The notes beneath the pieces are model-generated. The model was not told where the DNA came from. It saw only the letters and a list, made by a program, of their open reading frames with translations, and ran no database searches. A program made the position numbers and the translations under genes. From Actinostola sp. cb2023 (Eukaryota; Cnidaria; Anthozoa; Actiniaria; Actinostolidae), in NCBI GenBank assembly GCA_033675265.1, contig JAUJYZ010000710.1:1-64000 (forward strand): a stretch of 64,000 bases of DNA, in the 5' to 3' direction. Positions within the stretch are counted from its first letter, which is position 1. The number at the start of each line of letters is the position of its first letter. Positions 45,215 to 56,282 of the stretch are shown here, piece after piece.

Positions 45215-45702
45215 AATAGAGTACCGAAGTGATGACGTCATAAAAATAAAATTTTCGCTTTATCAACTTTCGATCCCCAATTTCGAAAGAATATCAATAA
45301 AGAAGCTTACATGCCAAATTTGAGAGCAATCGGTTAAATAGCGGCTGAGATATGGCCAGTTGAATATATAATGTCCCCATACAAATCACTGTAAATTCGG
45401 CCTGGATCGTAAAGTTATGATCCAGGCTAGCCTCCTTTGCAGCCGTCCCTTGTTTCGGGATCCCTGTGCTCCCTCTCCCGAAACAAGGGACGGCTGCAAA
45501 GGAGGCTAGATCCAGGCCGAATTTACAGTGATTTGTATGGAGACATTATATATTCAACTGGCCATATCTCAGCCGCTATTTAACCGATTGCTCTCAAATT
45601 TGGCATGTAAGCTTCTTTATTGATGTTCTTTCGAAATCGGGGATCGAAAGTTGATAAAGCGAAAATTATTGTTTTCGTGACGTCACACTTCGGTACTCTA
45701 TT
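45215..45702. mobile_element. ~490-bp fold-back with AATAGAGTACCGAAGTG ends
   Basis: Arms of about 200 bases (45215-45418 and 45518-45702) are inverted. They share GTACCGAAGTG, TTGAGAGCAATCGGTTAAAT and GATATGGCCAGTTGAATATA. The centre is occupied by a younger hairpin (45428-45508). No protein is encoded. Confidence 0.85.
45428..45508. mobile_element. 81-bp hairpin with TAGCCTCC ends and 9-bp duplication
   Basis: It begins TAGCCTCCTTTGCAGCCG, ends with the exact reverse complement, and is flanked by GATCCAGGC on both sides (45419-45427 and 45509-45517). The TAG(C/T)CTCC start and 9-bp duplication are the same as at 42483-43670, so both are probably mobilised by the same type of transposase. 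Confidence 0.85.
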
Positions 45703-45941
45703 AAAGGCACGCTTTTATCCACCAATCATTTTACGTGGTGAAGCAGTCCTGGCCCAAAATTTCCTGTGGGAGTACTCGTCAGTACGTTAGTTGTCAGAAC
45801 CTGCAATATTTTGCCTCGAGTCGATCGAGTCTACGTTCTTTAGAATTTAGTAGAAAGATTGCTCAAATCTAGGGGAAATCGAGCAGCTCAGAACTTTGTT
45901 GGTGATCGAATGCACAAATTTAAGCGTATTGCTGCAGTCGT

Positions 45942-46405
45942 TAAAGTGCATATCAGGGTTTTGGGTTTCTTTTGAAAATCGATTACATATAACGTGAATA
46001 GTGGGATGTTTCAGTATTTTGTGATTTGAGCTTCGCATTAGCGAGTTATGAAGGTTTGAAATCATGATATACTAATTAGGTGACGTCAATGCAGGCATTT
46101 GCCGTAACTTATTTTAACTTTTTCAAGTAGCACTCTTTTCTAAAATAGAAATAAAAGTTTAACATCATTTATATAAGTTGTAGAATAACTTTTTGCCAGT
46201 TTAAAAATGTCAGTAATTTGCAAAGGGGCGCTTTTGTATAATAAATGATGCCTGCGTTGACGTCACTGAATTAACATATCACGATTTCAAACCATCATAA
46301 CTCGCAAATGCGAAGCTCAAATCACAAAATACTGAACCATCCCACTATTCACGTTATATGTAATCGATTTTCAAAAGAAACCCAAAACCCTGATATGCAC
46401 TTTAA
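45942..46405. mobile_element. Fold-back with ~165-bp arms around a 135-bp centre
   Basis: The arms 45942-46103 and 46238-46405 pair through AAAGTGCATATCAGGGTTTT, GATTACATATAACGTGAATA and TGACGTCAATGCAGGCAT. The ends are somewhat degraded. Confidence 0.75.
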
Positions 46406-47023
46406 ATTGTATGTAAGCTTATAAGTTTGAACTTGTTCTGTTCAGGTAAATCCTCTGTAAATTATAGACCGATTGCAATAAGTTATTAAGAGCGACTGTC
46501 CATAATTTTCGACCTAAGAGTGCAGAACGGGAAAATCGAATTCCTTCAAATTTAGTCAGAATGTAGGCCTAGGTGAACTCGTTATGCTGTGTAAGTTTTA
46601 TTTGAATCGGGTAATTATATGAGGAGAACGGTGCCGATATTCGATTTTTGGGATCACATCCGGTTTTGAGAGGCGATTTTATGGTACTCGTAAAACCAAC
46701 AATAACAAATAATTTCCTAACTATCGATGAACAAATGATATCATTTCGGGAAATTGAGATAATGTCTAACATTTGTTCGTGTTTATCGAAGATCTTTAAC
46801 AAAAAATAAATATTTTATCGATTTTCAAATTATTTTCACATTTTTAGCGTTTTTTCAAAGGTTATATTGACAGGCTAATATCTCCACTGGTACATCGATC
46901 CAAATATAGAAAGTATACCTCAGCCAATGAATACTATTTCGTCTTGTAATATGTCGAATAAAATTCTTGGGCAACTCACAAATTGAAATTCTAGAAGACG
47001 AAATGTAACCCCCATTTATGCGA
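46406..47023. other. Unassigned AT-rich DNA
   Basis: No gene is recognised. The minus-strand frame at 46569-46802 has no domain. Confidence 0.35.
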
Positions 47024-48254
47024 AAAAAACACGACTTTGGAGGTCACGATTGGGCAAAAGACAATTATTTAGCTAGTTAAACCGTTCAATGTATTGGAAA
47101 TAAATTCAATCAGACCAAAGCGAATACTTGTATTGACATTTTGAAAGCGTTTCAAAGCATTGTGAGAAAAGACGAAACTTGTAGACAACATATTACACGT
47201 TCCTGGAGGGTCGAAAGCTTCGTTGACGGTTGAGTTGGAATCTCGACTGATTAGCTTGGCTCAATACCTTGTTTTGAGTCGATAATGTTCAAGGAATATA
47301 ATGCATCAATGGTGTACCTTGATGTACTTGTATTCTTGGAGAATTAATTTCACAGAGTTGTGAAACGATAGGTCGAGAGTAAACAACTCCACTGTCAACA
47401 CGACAAGATCGCGTGACAAACACCACAGGAAGCCCGACATGGCCGGAAACTGAAATGCCGGGCTCCATCATAAATATATATATAATATAATATCTAATTT
47501 TGTTAGATATTAATCTTGTTTGTTTGTTATTTTAATGCGATAACCAAGTATTCATGCATTAACGGTTACACGATGTAAAACGTGGAGTCAAATCATATTC
47601 TCATATTTTTAGTGCCCAATGGGTTTGCAGAGGGTTTATTACGAATTTGTTCAGTTGTACAAGGATGATAACTTTAGTATAATTACTCTATTAACTCGAA
47701 CCCCCGCTAACTACTGTACACCCTAGCCTAAACAACAACAACTGTTTATTTATACTCTGATCAGTTGTTTACAATGATAAATATATGCGGGCTGGCGCTT
47801 GCTTGGTCAACGTGTTAAACATAGTCAGCATACTATCAGATTAAAGTTTGAGCGGAAAACTAACCAGGATCGGAAATAATCAGTCTTTCATGTATCCTTG
47901 TCTTCTTTCTATTCTTTATACCTGCTCTTGCAAGGGCGGATACCGGGGATGGGTCCAGTGGGTCAGGACCCCTCATTCGTTCCTTCTTTTTTTTAAAGCA
48001 TGCATTCGGCCCCAAAAAATTTGGCTGCACTGATAAAAGTGCCTCGGCAGAGATTTTGGTCTGGCTACGGGCCTGCTGTCATTCTTCAGAAAGACAACTT
48101 GTGACGCACGCACTGCACAGTGTGGAGTGCGTTTGCATGCAGCACTTCAGGGGTAAATTTACACACAATTCTGGTGACCAGCGGTGGTAACTAGAACTGT
48201 CCGAACTGTATTTATACGTTCTCTTTGGTCTTTGGTGGATATCCGATGTGCTTA

Positions 48255-48590
48255 TGCACCAGTCAAGTGAAATCCCCCCCCCCGGGCATTAGCAGGGGAA
48301 AGCGGGGACTTTCACTTCAAATTCACTACCTTTTCGTTCCCCGGTGGGCGGAAATGCACTTCCTTTCACCCCTTCGCCTTCCAGAGCGGGGAATAGACGG
48401 GGATTCGTGACTCACATATATCTTCTTCAAAATATTATCTACAGAACAAATGAGTAATGACGGGGGAGTTCACCATTAATTTCTTCCCCGGTGACCGGGG
48501 ACTTCACTGGCTTTAAATTGAGTAAAAAGTGAATGCCCCGCTTATGCCCGAGGGGGAGGGGGGGACCGGGAGTTTCACTTGACTGGTGCA
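48255..48590. mobile_element. 336-bp MITE, TGCACCAGTCAAGTGAAA ends, TTA duplication
   Basis: It begins TGCACCAGTCAAGTGAAAT and ends TTTCACTTGACTGGTGCA. TTA lies on both sides, consistent with the 3-bp TWA duplications of PIF/Harbinger elements. Inside are several CGGGGACTTTCACTT-like phrases and C/G-runs. Confidence 0.75.
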
Positions 48591-48870
48591 TTACATTAGC
48601 TCAGGAAAGAAATGAATGAAAGAGAGCAAAGACTCGATATTTGGCGAGATTGTCTTCCAGCCGTGTACGCGGAAAGGATGAAGAAAGTTCGATGGCCGAA
48701 ATCGTGCAAGAAATGAACCTGGGTAGAAAATAAACAAGCGAATAGCTAGCTGGTCGTCTACATGTTTCTATGTTCTACGGGGAAAAAACACAAGCTTTTA
48801 TTTACAGTAATTATCGGAGTTTAAGCCGTAAAAGTAACATCCACGATCGATGGCAAATTTATATACCTAA

Positions 48871-50042
48871 TAGAGGGTATGGATGGGATTAACAGTTAAC
48901 TGACAATTGGCCTGAAATTTAGTAGTTAACTGACAATTGAAAAATTAACAGTTAACTGACATTTTATTATTTTAGCTTAAAATTGTTGTTGCCATCGTTC
49001 TAAGAACTGAAAATCATTCACTAAACAGCGATCTAAAGGCTATTTACACTTTGTATGCAATGTCACGCTATCTAAACCTATCTAAGGTCACTCTAAGCTT
49101 GTAATCTATTATTAATGTAACCTGAGCCGATGAACTTCTGAACTTCACCACGAGTCTCAGTTCGCTCTTGACTCGAGGCATCTCGCCATGGCCTTGAGTG
49201 GTATTGTCAAAGTCATTTTGAGCTTTTATAGAATCATATCAGTGATGAAGGGTCCACGTTCGAGCGTCACAGAGGTCGCATTCCCATCGAATTTGCGAAG
49301 CAAAACTCGATAGAGAACGTGCACAAACACGTAATCGAATTCATGGGCATTAAAGAGCAAGCCAATAAATATGGACTCGGTTCAAGTAACAAGACTGATA
49401 ATATACATAAAAAAAATACTCGATTCTGATTGGCTTAGAGCAGTGCAGTTGAAGTAATTTAATTTTTTTCATGAATATTATTTTAAAATTGGTAATCAAA
49501 CGATTTCTCGTTCAATTTGGAATCTGATTTGCACTTGTGTGTTTTTCAAAGAGCTCAAATTGCACTCGCCCTACGGGCTCGTGCAATTTTGATACTCTTT
49601 GAAAAACACACTCGATCGTGCAAATTATTTCCAAATTGAACTCGAAACCGTATGATTACCTCTACTAACAACACAGCAAATTGACCTGAATACGAAACAG
49701 ATTCAGAATATGAAAGCGATGACTGACTCGTATTCTGATGAAGTCACCGAAAATGTAGTAACATGCATGACCAGGTCGGGAAGAGAAGTGCGCGCATTTG
49801 TACGGCGGTTAGACTTATAAAGGTCAGTGAGTGATATTTAATAGTTTTATTACTTCTAGTTTGATAATTAGTACTTGCCATCCTATAATATCTAGTATTT
49901 ATAAAACGAAAGTTAATAATTAATTAAAATTAGACAAATTAGTAGTTAACTGACAATTGGCCTAAAATTTAGTAGTTAACTGACAATTGGCCAAAAATTT
50001 AGTAGTTAACTGACAATCACATACCCCCATCCATACCCTCCT
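48871..50042. mobile_element. 1.17-kb element, AGGGTATGGATGGG ends with subterminal repeats
   Basis: AGAGGGTATGGATGGG on the left and CCCATCCATACCCTCC on the right are inverted, and TAA(T) lies on both sides. Next to each end are two or three copies of TAGTTAACTGACAATTGGCC in the same orientation. The repeat contains the palindrome CAGTTAACTG and could be a transposase-binding array. No transposase is encoded. An inner fold-back at 49490-49662 is nested within it. Confidence 0.75.
49490..49662. mobile_element. Inner fold-back, GGTAATCAAACGATTTCTCG ends
   Basis: GGTAATCAAACG...TCGTTCAATTTGG pairs with CCAAATTGAACTCG...CGTATGATTACC. Central GTGTGTTTTTCAAAGAG and partner also pair. Confidence 0.75.
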
Positions 50043-50961
50043 AATACTTCGCATCGACAGTTTCACGAACCGATGCAGCTATGCATAAATCTACTCCATT
50101 TTTAGTACAGTACTAATATTAAAGACTGGCGTTTGATGAATCAAGATGAAATAGAAGATGTGTATCAAACGAAATCAACTCGAATTTTATCGCTAATCAG
50201 AAGTCCACACAATATATGTGAAACACAGGAAGCCCAAACACATAAGTGAACCGAAGATAATTTGAATGCGTTTTGTTGTGGACAAGTATCATAATAAATA
50301 AGTTAGTGCCACCTTTCATTATACAAATACAAAAAATCAATTCAATGATTTCATCATAACTTGCACATCAATAAAAACACAGGAAGCCCAACATTGATAC
50401 AGTATGCCTTTACAGTTAGTTATAGCACAGGCTGGTTATAGCACCTATTGGCCTCGCAGCACTCACTTGCAACATGCAACGACTAGTATTATATATGTAT
50501 TTATGATGGAGCCCGGGATTTCAGTTTCCGGCCATGACGGGCTTCCTGTGGTGTTTGTCACGCGATCTTGTCGTGTTGACAGTGCAGTGGAGTTGTTTAC
50601 TCCCGACCTATCGTTTCACAACTCTGTATTTAATGGCTTATTTCTCCAAGAATACAAGTACATCAAGGTACACCATTGATGCATTATATTCCTTGAACAT
50701 TATCGACTCAAAACAAGGTATTGAGCCAAGCTAATCAGTCGAGATTCCAACTCAACCGTCAACGAAGCTTTCGACCCTCCAGGAACGTGTAATATGTTGT
50801 CTAAAAGTTTCGTCTTTTCTCACAATGCTTTGAAACGCTTTCAAAATGTCAATACAAGTATTCGCTTTGGTCTGATTGAATTTATTTCCAATACATTGAA
50901 CGGTTTAACTAGCTAAATAATTGTCTTTTGCCCAATCGTGACCTCCAAAGTCGTGTTTTTT

Positions 50962-51629
50962 TCCATAATTTTCGGCCATTTAAAAATGGCCGCCATTGAC
51001 TTTCAGAAATATTTAATCTTAAAAATAAGCACCATGCACCATCAGAAAGAGCAAGCAGAAATATGTTATTCTGGAAAATGTTATTGCTATAAATAAAATT
51101 CTGGCAGTGAAGTTATTTGGAATCAAAATTACAGTCATGCAGCTGAGGACTGACTAACCTCATTCTGGTGTTTTTCACATTAACTTCTCATAACTTCTCA
51201 AGAATTTAATATTTCTACCTCAAACTTTCCAACTTTGATGATATCATAATTATAATCTATATTTTTAATGTGGTGTTTACTTAAAATAGTTTAATATTAA
51301 AACATTATGACTAGTTGTTTCTAAGGGACGCACCATTAGAAATGTGAAGGGGGGGGGGGGGGGGGTAGGACTTTCTCGACAGGCGGGTTATTTTTTTCCA
51401 AACTTCTTGGCGTGCAAGTTTTTTTTTTCATCGTCTAAAGCTTTGCAAGTTTTTTTTTTACACGATTATAATATATAATAGGTCTTATTAATCACATAAA
51501 ATCTCAATATTCGCAATAGCGGAGTTTGATATGGACATGGTTCATAGATAGTTTTACCTATAAATAAATTCTCCTGCTGACACACCACGCATGTAAAAAA
51601 AAAAAAAATTCATATCTCCTCTCTTGGGA
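50962..51629. other. Unassigned DNA with homopolymer runs
   Basis: It contains a G-run at 51349-51366 and T-runs around 51391-51460. No gene is seen. Confidence 0.4.
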
Positions 51630-51873
51630 TACACCTATTTCAAAAAACGTTATCATCTGAAATCTGAATCCGTAACCTAAAAAACTCGTAGCCCGAGCCA
51701 CACTATTCACCAACACAGGTCTTCGCCTAAAGGTTGTGTAGGCATATTCCAGTAATTACAAGATAGATTACAAGTCATACCCACAATCATAATAAGATTT
51801 CAGATTCAGATTCAGATTATTCAGATGATTCAGATTCAGATTTCAGATGCCAGCGTTTTTTGAAATAGGTGTA
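51630..51873. mobile_element. 244-bp MITE, TACACCTATTTCAAAAAACG ends
   Basis: The left end TACACCTATTTCAAAAAACG is mirrored by CGTTTTTTGAAATAGGTGTA. (CAGATT)n-type repeats fill the right half. Confidence 0.8.
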
Positions 51874-51936
51874 TCAGAAGGTGATGGAAATCAGGGGCGT
51901 AGCATGCTTTATTTCCAATATACGCAGATAGCAACG

Positions 51937-52359
51937 AACGCCGAAGCGTGAGCTTCTAGGGGGGTGAGGGGGCATGCCCCCCCTGAAAATTTAGAAATCT
52001 AGAGCCTTGGAAATACCATTTTCTTCGTTTTCCAACGGACTTTCTCGCAGTTGCCCCCCTAGCAAGGCGAAAAAGATACCAAAAAGTACTGAGAACTGTG
52101 ACTATTTTCATTTATTTTTTGCTGTTAAATATGTACTGCCCCCCTTAAATTTTGGGTTATGTTAACGCCCCTGGTTATGTAAAGGATTCATGTAAAGCCG
52201 GTTATGTAAAGGACTTATGTAAACTTATATGCCGCTACCGTTATATATATTGCTAAATTAGCGATAAAACAACCCGAGGCGAAGCCAGTTATTTGGTATT
52301 TATTTTATTTGAGACTGTACTAACTATTATTATTATTATACATTATTATTATTATTATA

Positions 52360-52399
<40 letters not shown>

Positions 52400-52530
52400 A
52401 CTATTATTATTATTATACATGCCTACAATGACTGACTGCAAGTGGAAATTTATTGGGCACACAAAAATGATCTGACGAGCGGCGAAGGCGCGAGCTTGTA
52501 GGGGGATGCGGGGGCATGCTCCCTGAAAAA
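51937..52530 (+). repeat. Two diverged copies of a GGGGGCATGC repeat around an (ATT)n tract
   Basis: CGAAGCGTGAGCTTCTAGGG...GGGGGCATGCCCCCC at 51939-51982 and CGAAGGCGCGAGCTTGTAGG...GGGGGCATGCTCCC at 52484-52523 are direct relatives. Each is followed by CTGAAAA. Between them is an (ATT)n microsatellite at about 52325-52425. Confidence 0.65.
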
Positions 52531-52707
52531 AATTGAGGTATAAGGTTTATTATTATTTATTATTATTATTATAATGTATTCTCTTACTCCATCTTTACTC
52601 CATCCACAATGCATGATTTTTTTTTTCTGGTAACATTGACATGCATGATATTTATTTTAGAGATATTTCTTTGCAGGAATTTTTTTTTTGGTTTTTGGAC
52701 TCACCAA

Positions 52708-53085
52708 CCATAACTTTATGTGTCCTGAGATATAAATGTACTACATGTATATGTGCAGGCTAAAACACATAACTTTATGTGTCCTGAGATATAAATGTAC
52801 TATATGTGTAGGCTAAAACACATAAATTTATGTGTCTTGAGATATAAATGTACTACATGTATATGTGCAGGCTAAAACACATAAATTTATGTGCCCTGAG
52901 ATATAAATGTACTATATGTGCAGGCTAAAACACATAAATTTATGTGTCTTGAGATATAAATGTACTACAATGTACATGTATATGTGCAGGCTAAAACACA
53001 TAAATTTATGTGCCCTGAGATATATATGCACTATATGTGTAGGCTAAAACACATAAATTTATGTGACCTGAGATATAAAGGATTG
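52708..53085 (+). repeat. Tandem repeat, ACACATAAATTTATGTG unit, about six copies
   Basis: Units of about 53-64 bases contain ACACATAA(C/A)TTTATGTG (itself palindromic), then CTGAGATATAAATGTACTA and TGTGCAGGCTAAA. Length differs by an optional CATGTATA piece. Confidence 0.85.
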
Positions 53086-53238
53086 AATACAACTGTCATA
53101 AAACTCTTGAATTTCGATGGCATACAAAATGGTGGACACACGTGCAAAGCAGTTTGGGTGGGTCGGCTCCTTTAAGCTTATCTGCAATGCTACATTTAAA
53201 TGTTTATTGTATTTGAAACCTTTTTCTTCTTCTTTTAG

Positions 53239-54945
53239 GATTCTGGTGCTGATAGCAGTTCTCGTGAGATTCAGGTACAATATTGACAGGGGCTCTGTAA
53301 ACATCATACATGTATATCTAATTTATGCCAAATAGAACTCATAAAATATTATCCAATTTGTTACTGTATGTTAAACATTATACTTGTTATTTAACCACAA
53401 AACAGTATCAAAATGTAGTATATAATATACTACATTTTGAACTGTCAGAGTTTCACATCTAGCGTTCATTATTCTTTAGTGCTCTGATTCTGATTCAAAC
53501 AGCTTGGGGGAATACTCAAGTAGTGAGAGTGAACATGCGGTGAGTAATAGTCATGTACATGTATGTTAGTTATTTTCCCAAATGTTTCCTAAGAAAGTAC
53601 AAGCAGAGAGGTGTAAGAGAAAGGAGACGCAACTATTGTGTTAATTATAAGTAGAAAATAAACTTGGATTGGATGAAAGCTAATTAAAAGCAGTCAGATA
53701 CAATCCCACAGGGATTGGAATCATGGGTTACTACTATGGCAATGCATGTCAGACCATCATAAGAAGTTTTGAACAAGTAATGAGATTGATTTACAGTACA
53801 TGTATGTTAGACTGTATTACCAAAGAACTGAAATTATTTTGATAATCTATGACAGTGCACTTTTGGCCAGTATAATAAATTCATTTATCTAGTGTTAAGG
53901 GAGTGCGAGCATGATTGTTTTACATAAGCAGAATAGTTGAGTCAGCTTTCCCTAGAGCTGTTGACGAGAAACAGTCAAATTTGATGACTCTCACGTTATA
54001 CTGTTTCGTCATACCAAGAAAAATGGGCTTTGACACTTTGTATATAACAAAGTAGTTTGTTGTTGTTGTTGCTATGTTTAATATTATGTTCTACCTTGCT
54101 GTACAGGATACTGATGTCACAGAAAGCCTTTAAAAAATGGCAGAAAGAGATATTCAATCCAAAAAGAGAGAGGAGAAGCCATCAATTACAAGTTTGGTGG
54201 AAGACTTCACTTCCATAACTGCAGCACTATGTCCACAAGCCACTCCTTCCATCGACAACATCGTCGTCATCATCATCAAATAACATTGACATTATAAATG
54301 CTCTTTCCAACATCTCATCACTCCTTGAACAGTTCTCGTCACATAATGCCACTAGTTTGCCTGATCACACCAGTCATGAGTCTGCGTCACATGCTGCCTG
54401 ACAAATTGCATATTGGTCATCACTATTTGTATCCATGTGTCAACACATGTACAATAACCAATCATCATCCACCACCACTCTGCCACCATCATCCACCACC
54501 ACTCTGCCACCATCGTCCGCAACCAATCTGCCACCATCATCCACCACCACTCTGCCACCATCATCCACCACCACTCTGCCACCATCGTCCGCGACCAATC
54601 TGCCACCATCATTCACCACCACCACTCTGCCACCATCATCCATCACCACTCTGCCACCTACCATCACATGGGATCCTGACACATACCTTGCATATCACAA
54701 AACCAATCAAACAGTGGAGGAGTGGCTTGGAGAGTTGGAAATCCCAAGAAATGTGGAGTCGTTGAACGATGTAAAGCGTATTTGGGAACTGGGTTCCAAG
54801 AACTGTGCATGCCCTCCATTGTCAGAATGGACTCCCAAGATGAGAACCTTCAAGGGAAGTCATGGAAGTCATTCTTCAATCTTCAACCAAAGAAAGAAGA
54901 TTTACATGATTTTCAAGAATTGCTACTTCCGATGAAAACAAAGTA
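53239..54945 (+). pseudogene. Fragments of an unrecognised gene with a T-L-P-P repeat region
   Basis: Exon-like pieces can be read between AG and GT sites: 53239-53274 (DSGADSSSREIQ), about 53479-53540 (CSDSDSNSLGEYSSSESEHA) and 54110 onward. The last has a frame with STTSSSSSSNNIDIINALSN, a stop near 54400, and then an open frame to about 54942. That frame contains SSTTTLPP repeats and ends WDPDTYLAYHKTNQTVEEWL and CACPPLSEWTPKMRTFKGSH. I do not recognise the family. Acidic Ser-rich exons before a short basic end could belong to another transposon gene. The stop and changing frames suggest it is broken. Confidence 0.4.
54460..54660 (+). repeat. 24-bp coding minisatellite (CATCATCCACCACCACTCTG)
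   Basis: About eight units of CCACCATCATCCACCACCACT-type sequence with GTCCGC(A/G)ACCAA variants. The unit is a multiple of three and reads as Ser-Ser-Thr-Thr-Thr-Leu-Pro-Pro in the frame described above. Confidence 0.85.
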
Positions 54946-55164
54946 AAAGAACTGCACTTAGAAGTAAAGCCAGGAAAACTGTACAAACTTGTTTCTACAA
55001 AAATAAATTGACATGTATGTAAGTGTGAACATATACTTGGCTGCTATCCAAATGTGTGAACAGAACATTGATGTATTTAATATGTATTTCATTGCAAACG
55101 TTTTTGTATTTTTCAAAAAGAAATAGCAAATTTGTGTCAGGTTTAAATCAAACACCAGGTCCAT

Positions 55165-55555
55165 GATGTCTTACTATTATAATTAAGACTCAGTTGTTTA
55201 GCCACGATCGGAGAGGGGAGGGGGCTAAAGTATAGGTGAATGCCATCAATTATACAAAAAAAGAGGGGCCTCCATCTAGCATACTGGGGTTGTGAGACCG
55301 GATCAGTCTATATCTATTTTTAGACTGACACCTTTTCAAACGTTAACTTCTTTTCAGATTGGGTTTTATCATAATATGTACTTCAATTCTGTAATCAAAA
55401 ACGGCTAAATTTTATCCACCATATTCCATCAGGTAGCATCGTATTATACAGTGTAAAGTGTGGTGTACGAAAGTTGTCGTTTTAGAAAATTGCGACATTC
55501 TATAGACAAGACTTGTACATTGAAACAAGACATGTGTAAATTAAAAGAGTGGGCT
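55165..55555. other. Unassigned DNA
   Basis: No gene or repeat is recognised. There is a short G-rich stretch near 55210 (GGAGAGGGGAGGGGGC). Confidence 0.4.
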
Positions 55556-55935
55556 CGCAAACTGTGGCATTGAAACGGTGGGCTATAAGCTTTACTGCGT
55601 TGACTCAAACTGTGGCATTGAAATGGTGGGCTATAAGCTACACTGCATAAACCACAGTTCGCGTTGACGCAAACTGTGGCATTGAAATGGTGGGTGCATA
55701 AACCACAGTTCGCGTTGACGCAAACTGTGGCATTGAAATGGTGGGCTATAAGCTACACTGCATAAACCACAGTTCGCGTTGACGCAAACTGTGGCATTGA
55801 AATGGTGGGTGCATAAACCACAGTTCGCGTTGACGCAAACTGTGGCATTGAAATGGTGGGCTATATATAAGCTACACTGCATAAACCACAGTTCGCGTTG
55901 ACGCAAACTGTGGTATTGAAATGGTGGGCTATAAA
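55556..55935. repeat. Two-level tandem repeat with inverted CCACAGTT/AACTGTGG cores
   Basis: Each unit carries ACCACAGTTCGCGTTGACGC followed by AAACTGTGGCATTGAAATGG. CCACAGTT and AACTGTGG therefore form small hairpins. Units alternate between a short form ending GTGGGTGCATAA and a long form with GGGCTATAAGCTACACTGCA, giving a higher-order pattern. The minus-strand repetitive frame is a by-product. Confidence 0.85.
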
Positions 55936-56282
55936 ATTAAATGTTAGTGTGTAATAGGCAATCACTGCTATATATTATAAAAATATTATGAACGCTTCCT
56001 AAGGGAATTATCCATTTTATGCCAGGTTTCTTTGAAGAAAATGAATTGCACTCGAACAATTATTGCATCTGAACTCGGTACCGTGGATTAACAAAGCATT
56101 GGTCTAACTCTTCAAATATAAAAAAATGTTTGTGGTAGAAATACTGAGTCCAAAACACAATAAAAACAATATATCACTAGTTATAATATGAAACAAACTT
56201 CTTATTGCGTCTCCCATCTTTCTTATTTGATTCACTCTTTGTAACATGAAACAAACTCCTTATTGCCAGAGTATCATATCAC

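Larger units (their letters stand above)
47024..50961. mobile_element. 3.9-kb element or fold-back with ~460-bp inverted arms
   Basis: Arms 47024-47485 and 50495-50961 are near-identical reverse complements (for example CGACTTTGGAGGTCACGATT and AATCGTGACCTCCAAAGTCG at the outer edges). Within each arm a CACAGGAAGCCC terminus (47424 left, 50553 right) points inward, like the ends of the 7543 family. The inner 3 kb contains two further MITEs. It could be one transposon with long TIRs, or two opposed copies of one element brought together. No transposase was found. Confidence 0.65.

Noticed and set aside
54352..54682. Minus-strand frames opposite the 24-bp repeat
   Set aside because: They are shadow translations of the tandem repeat.
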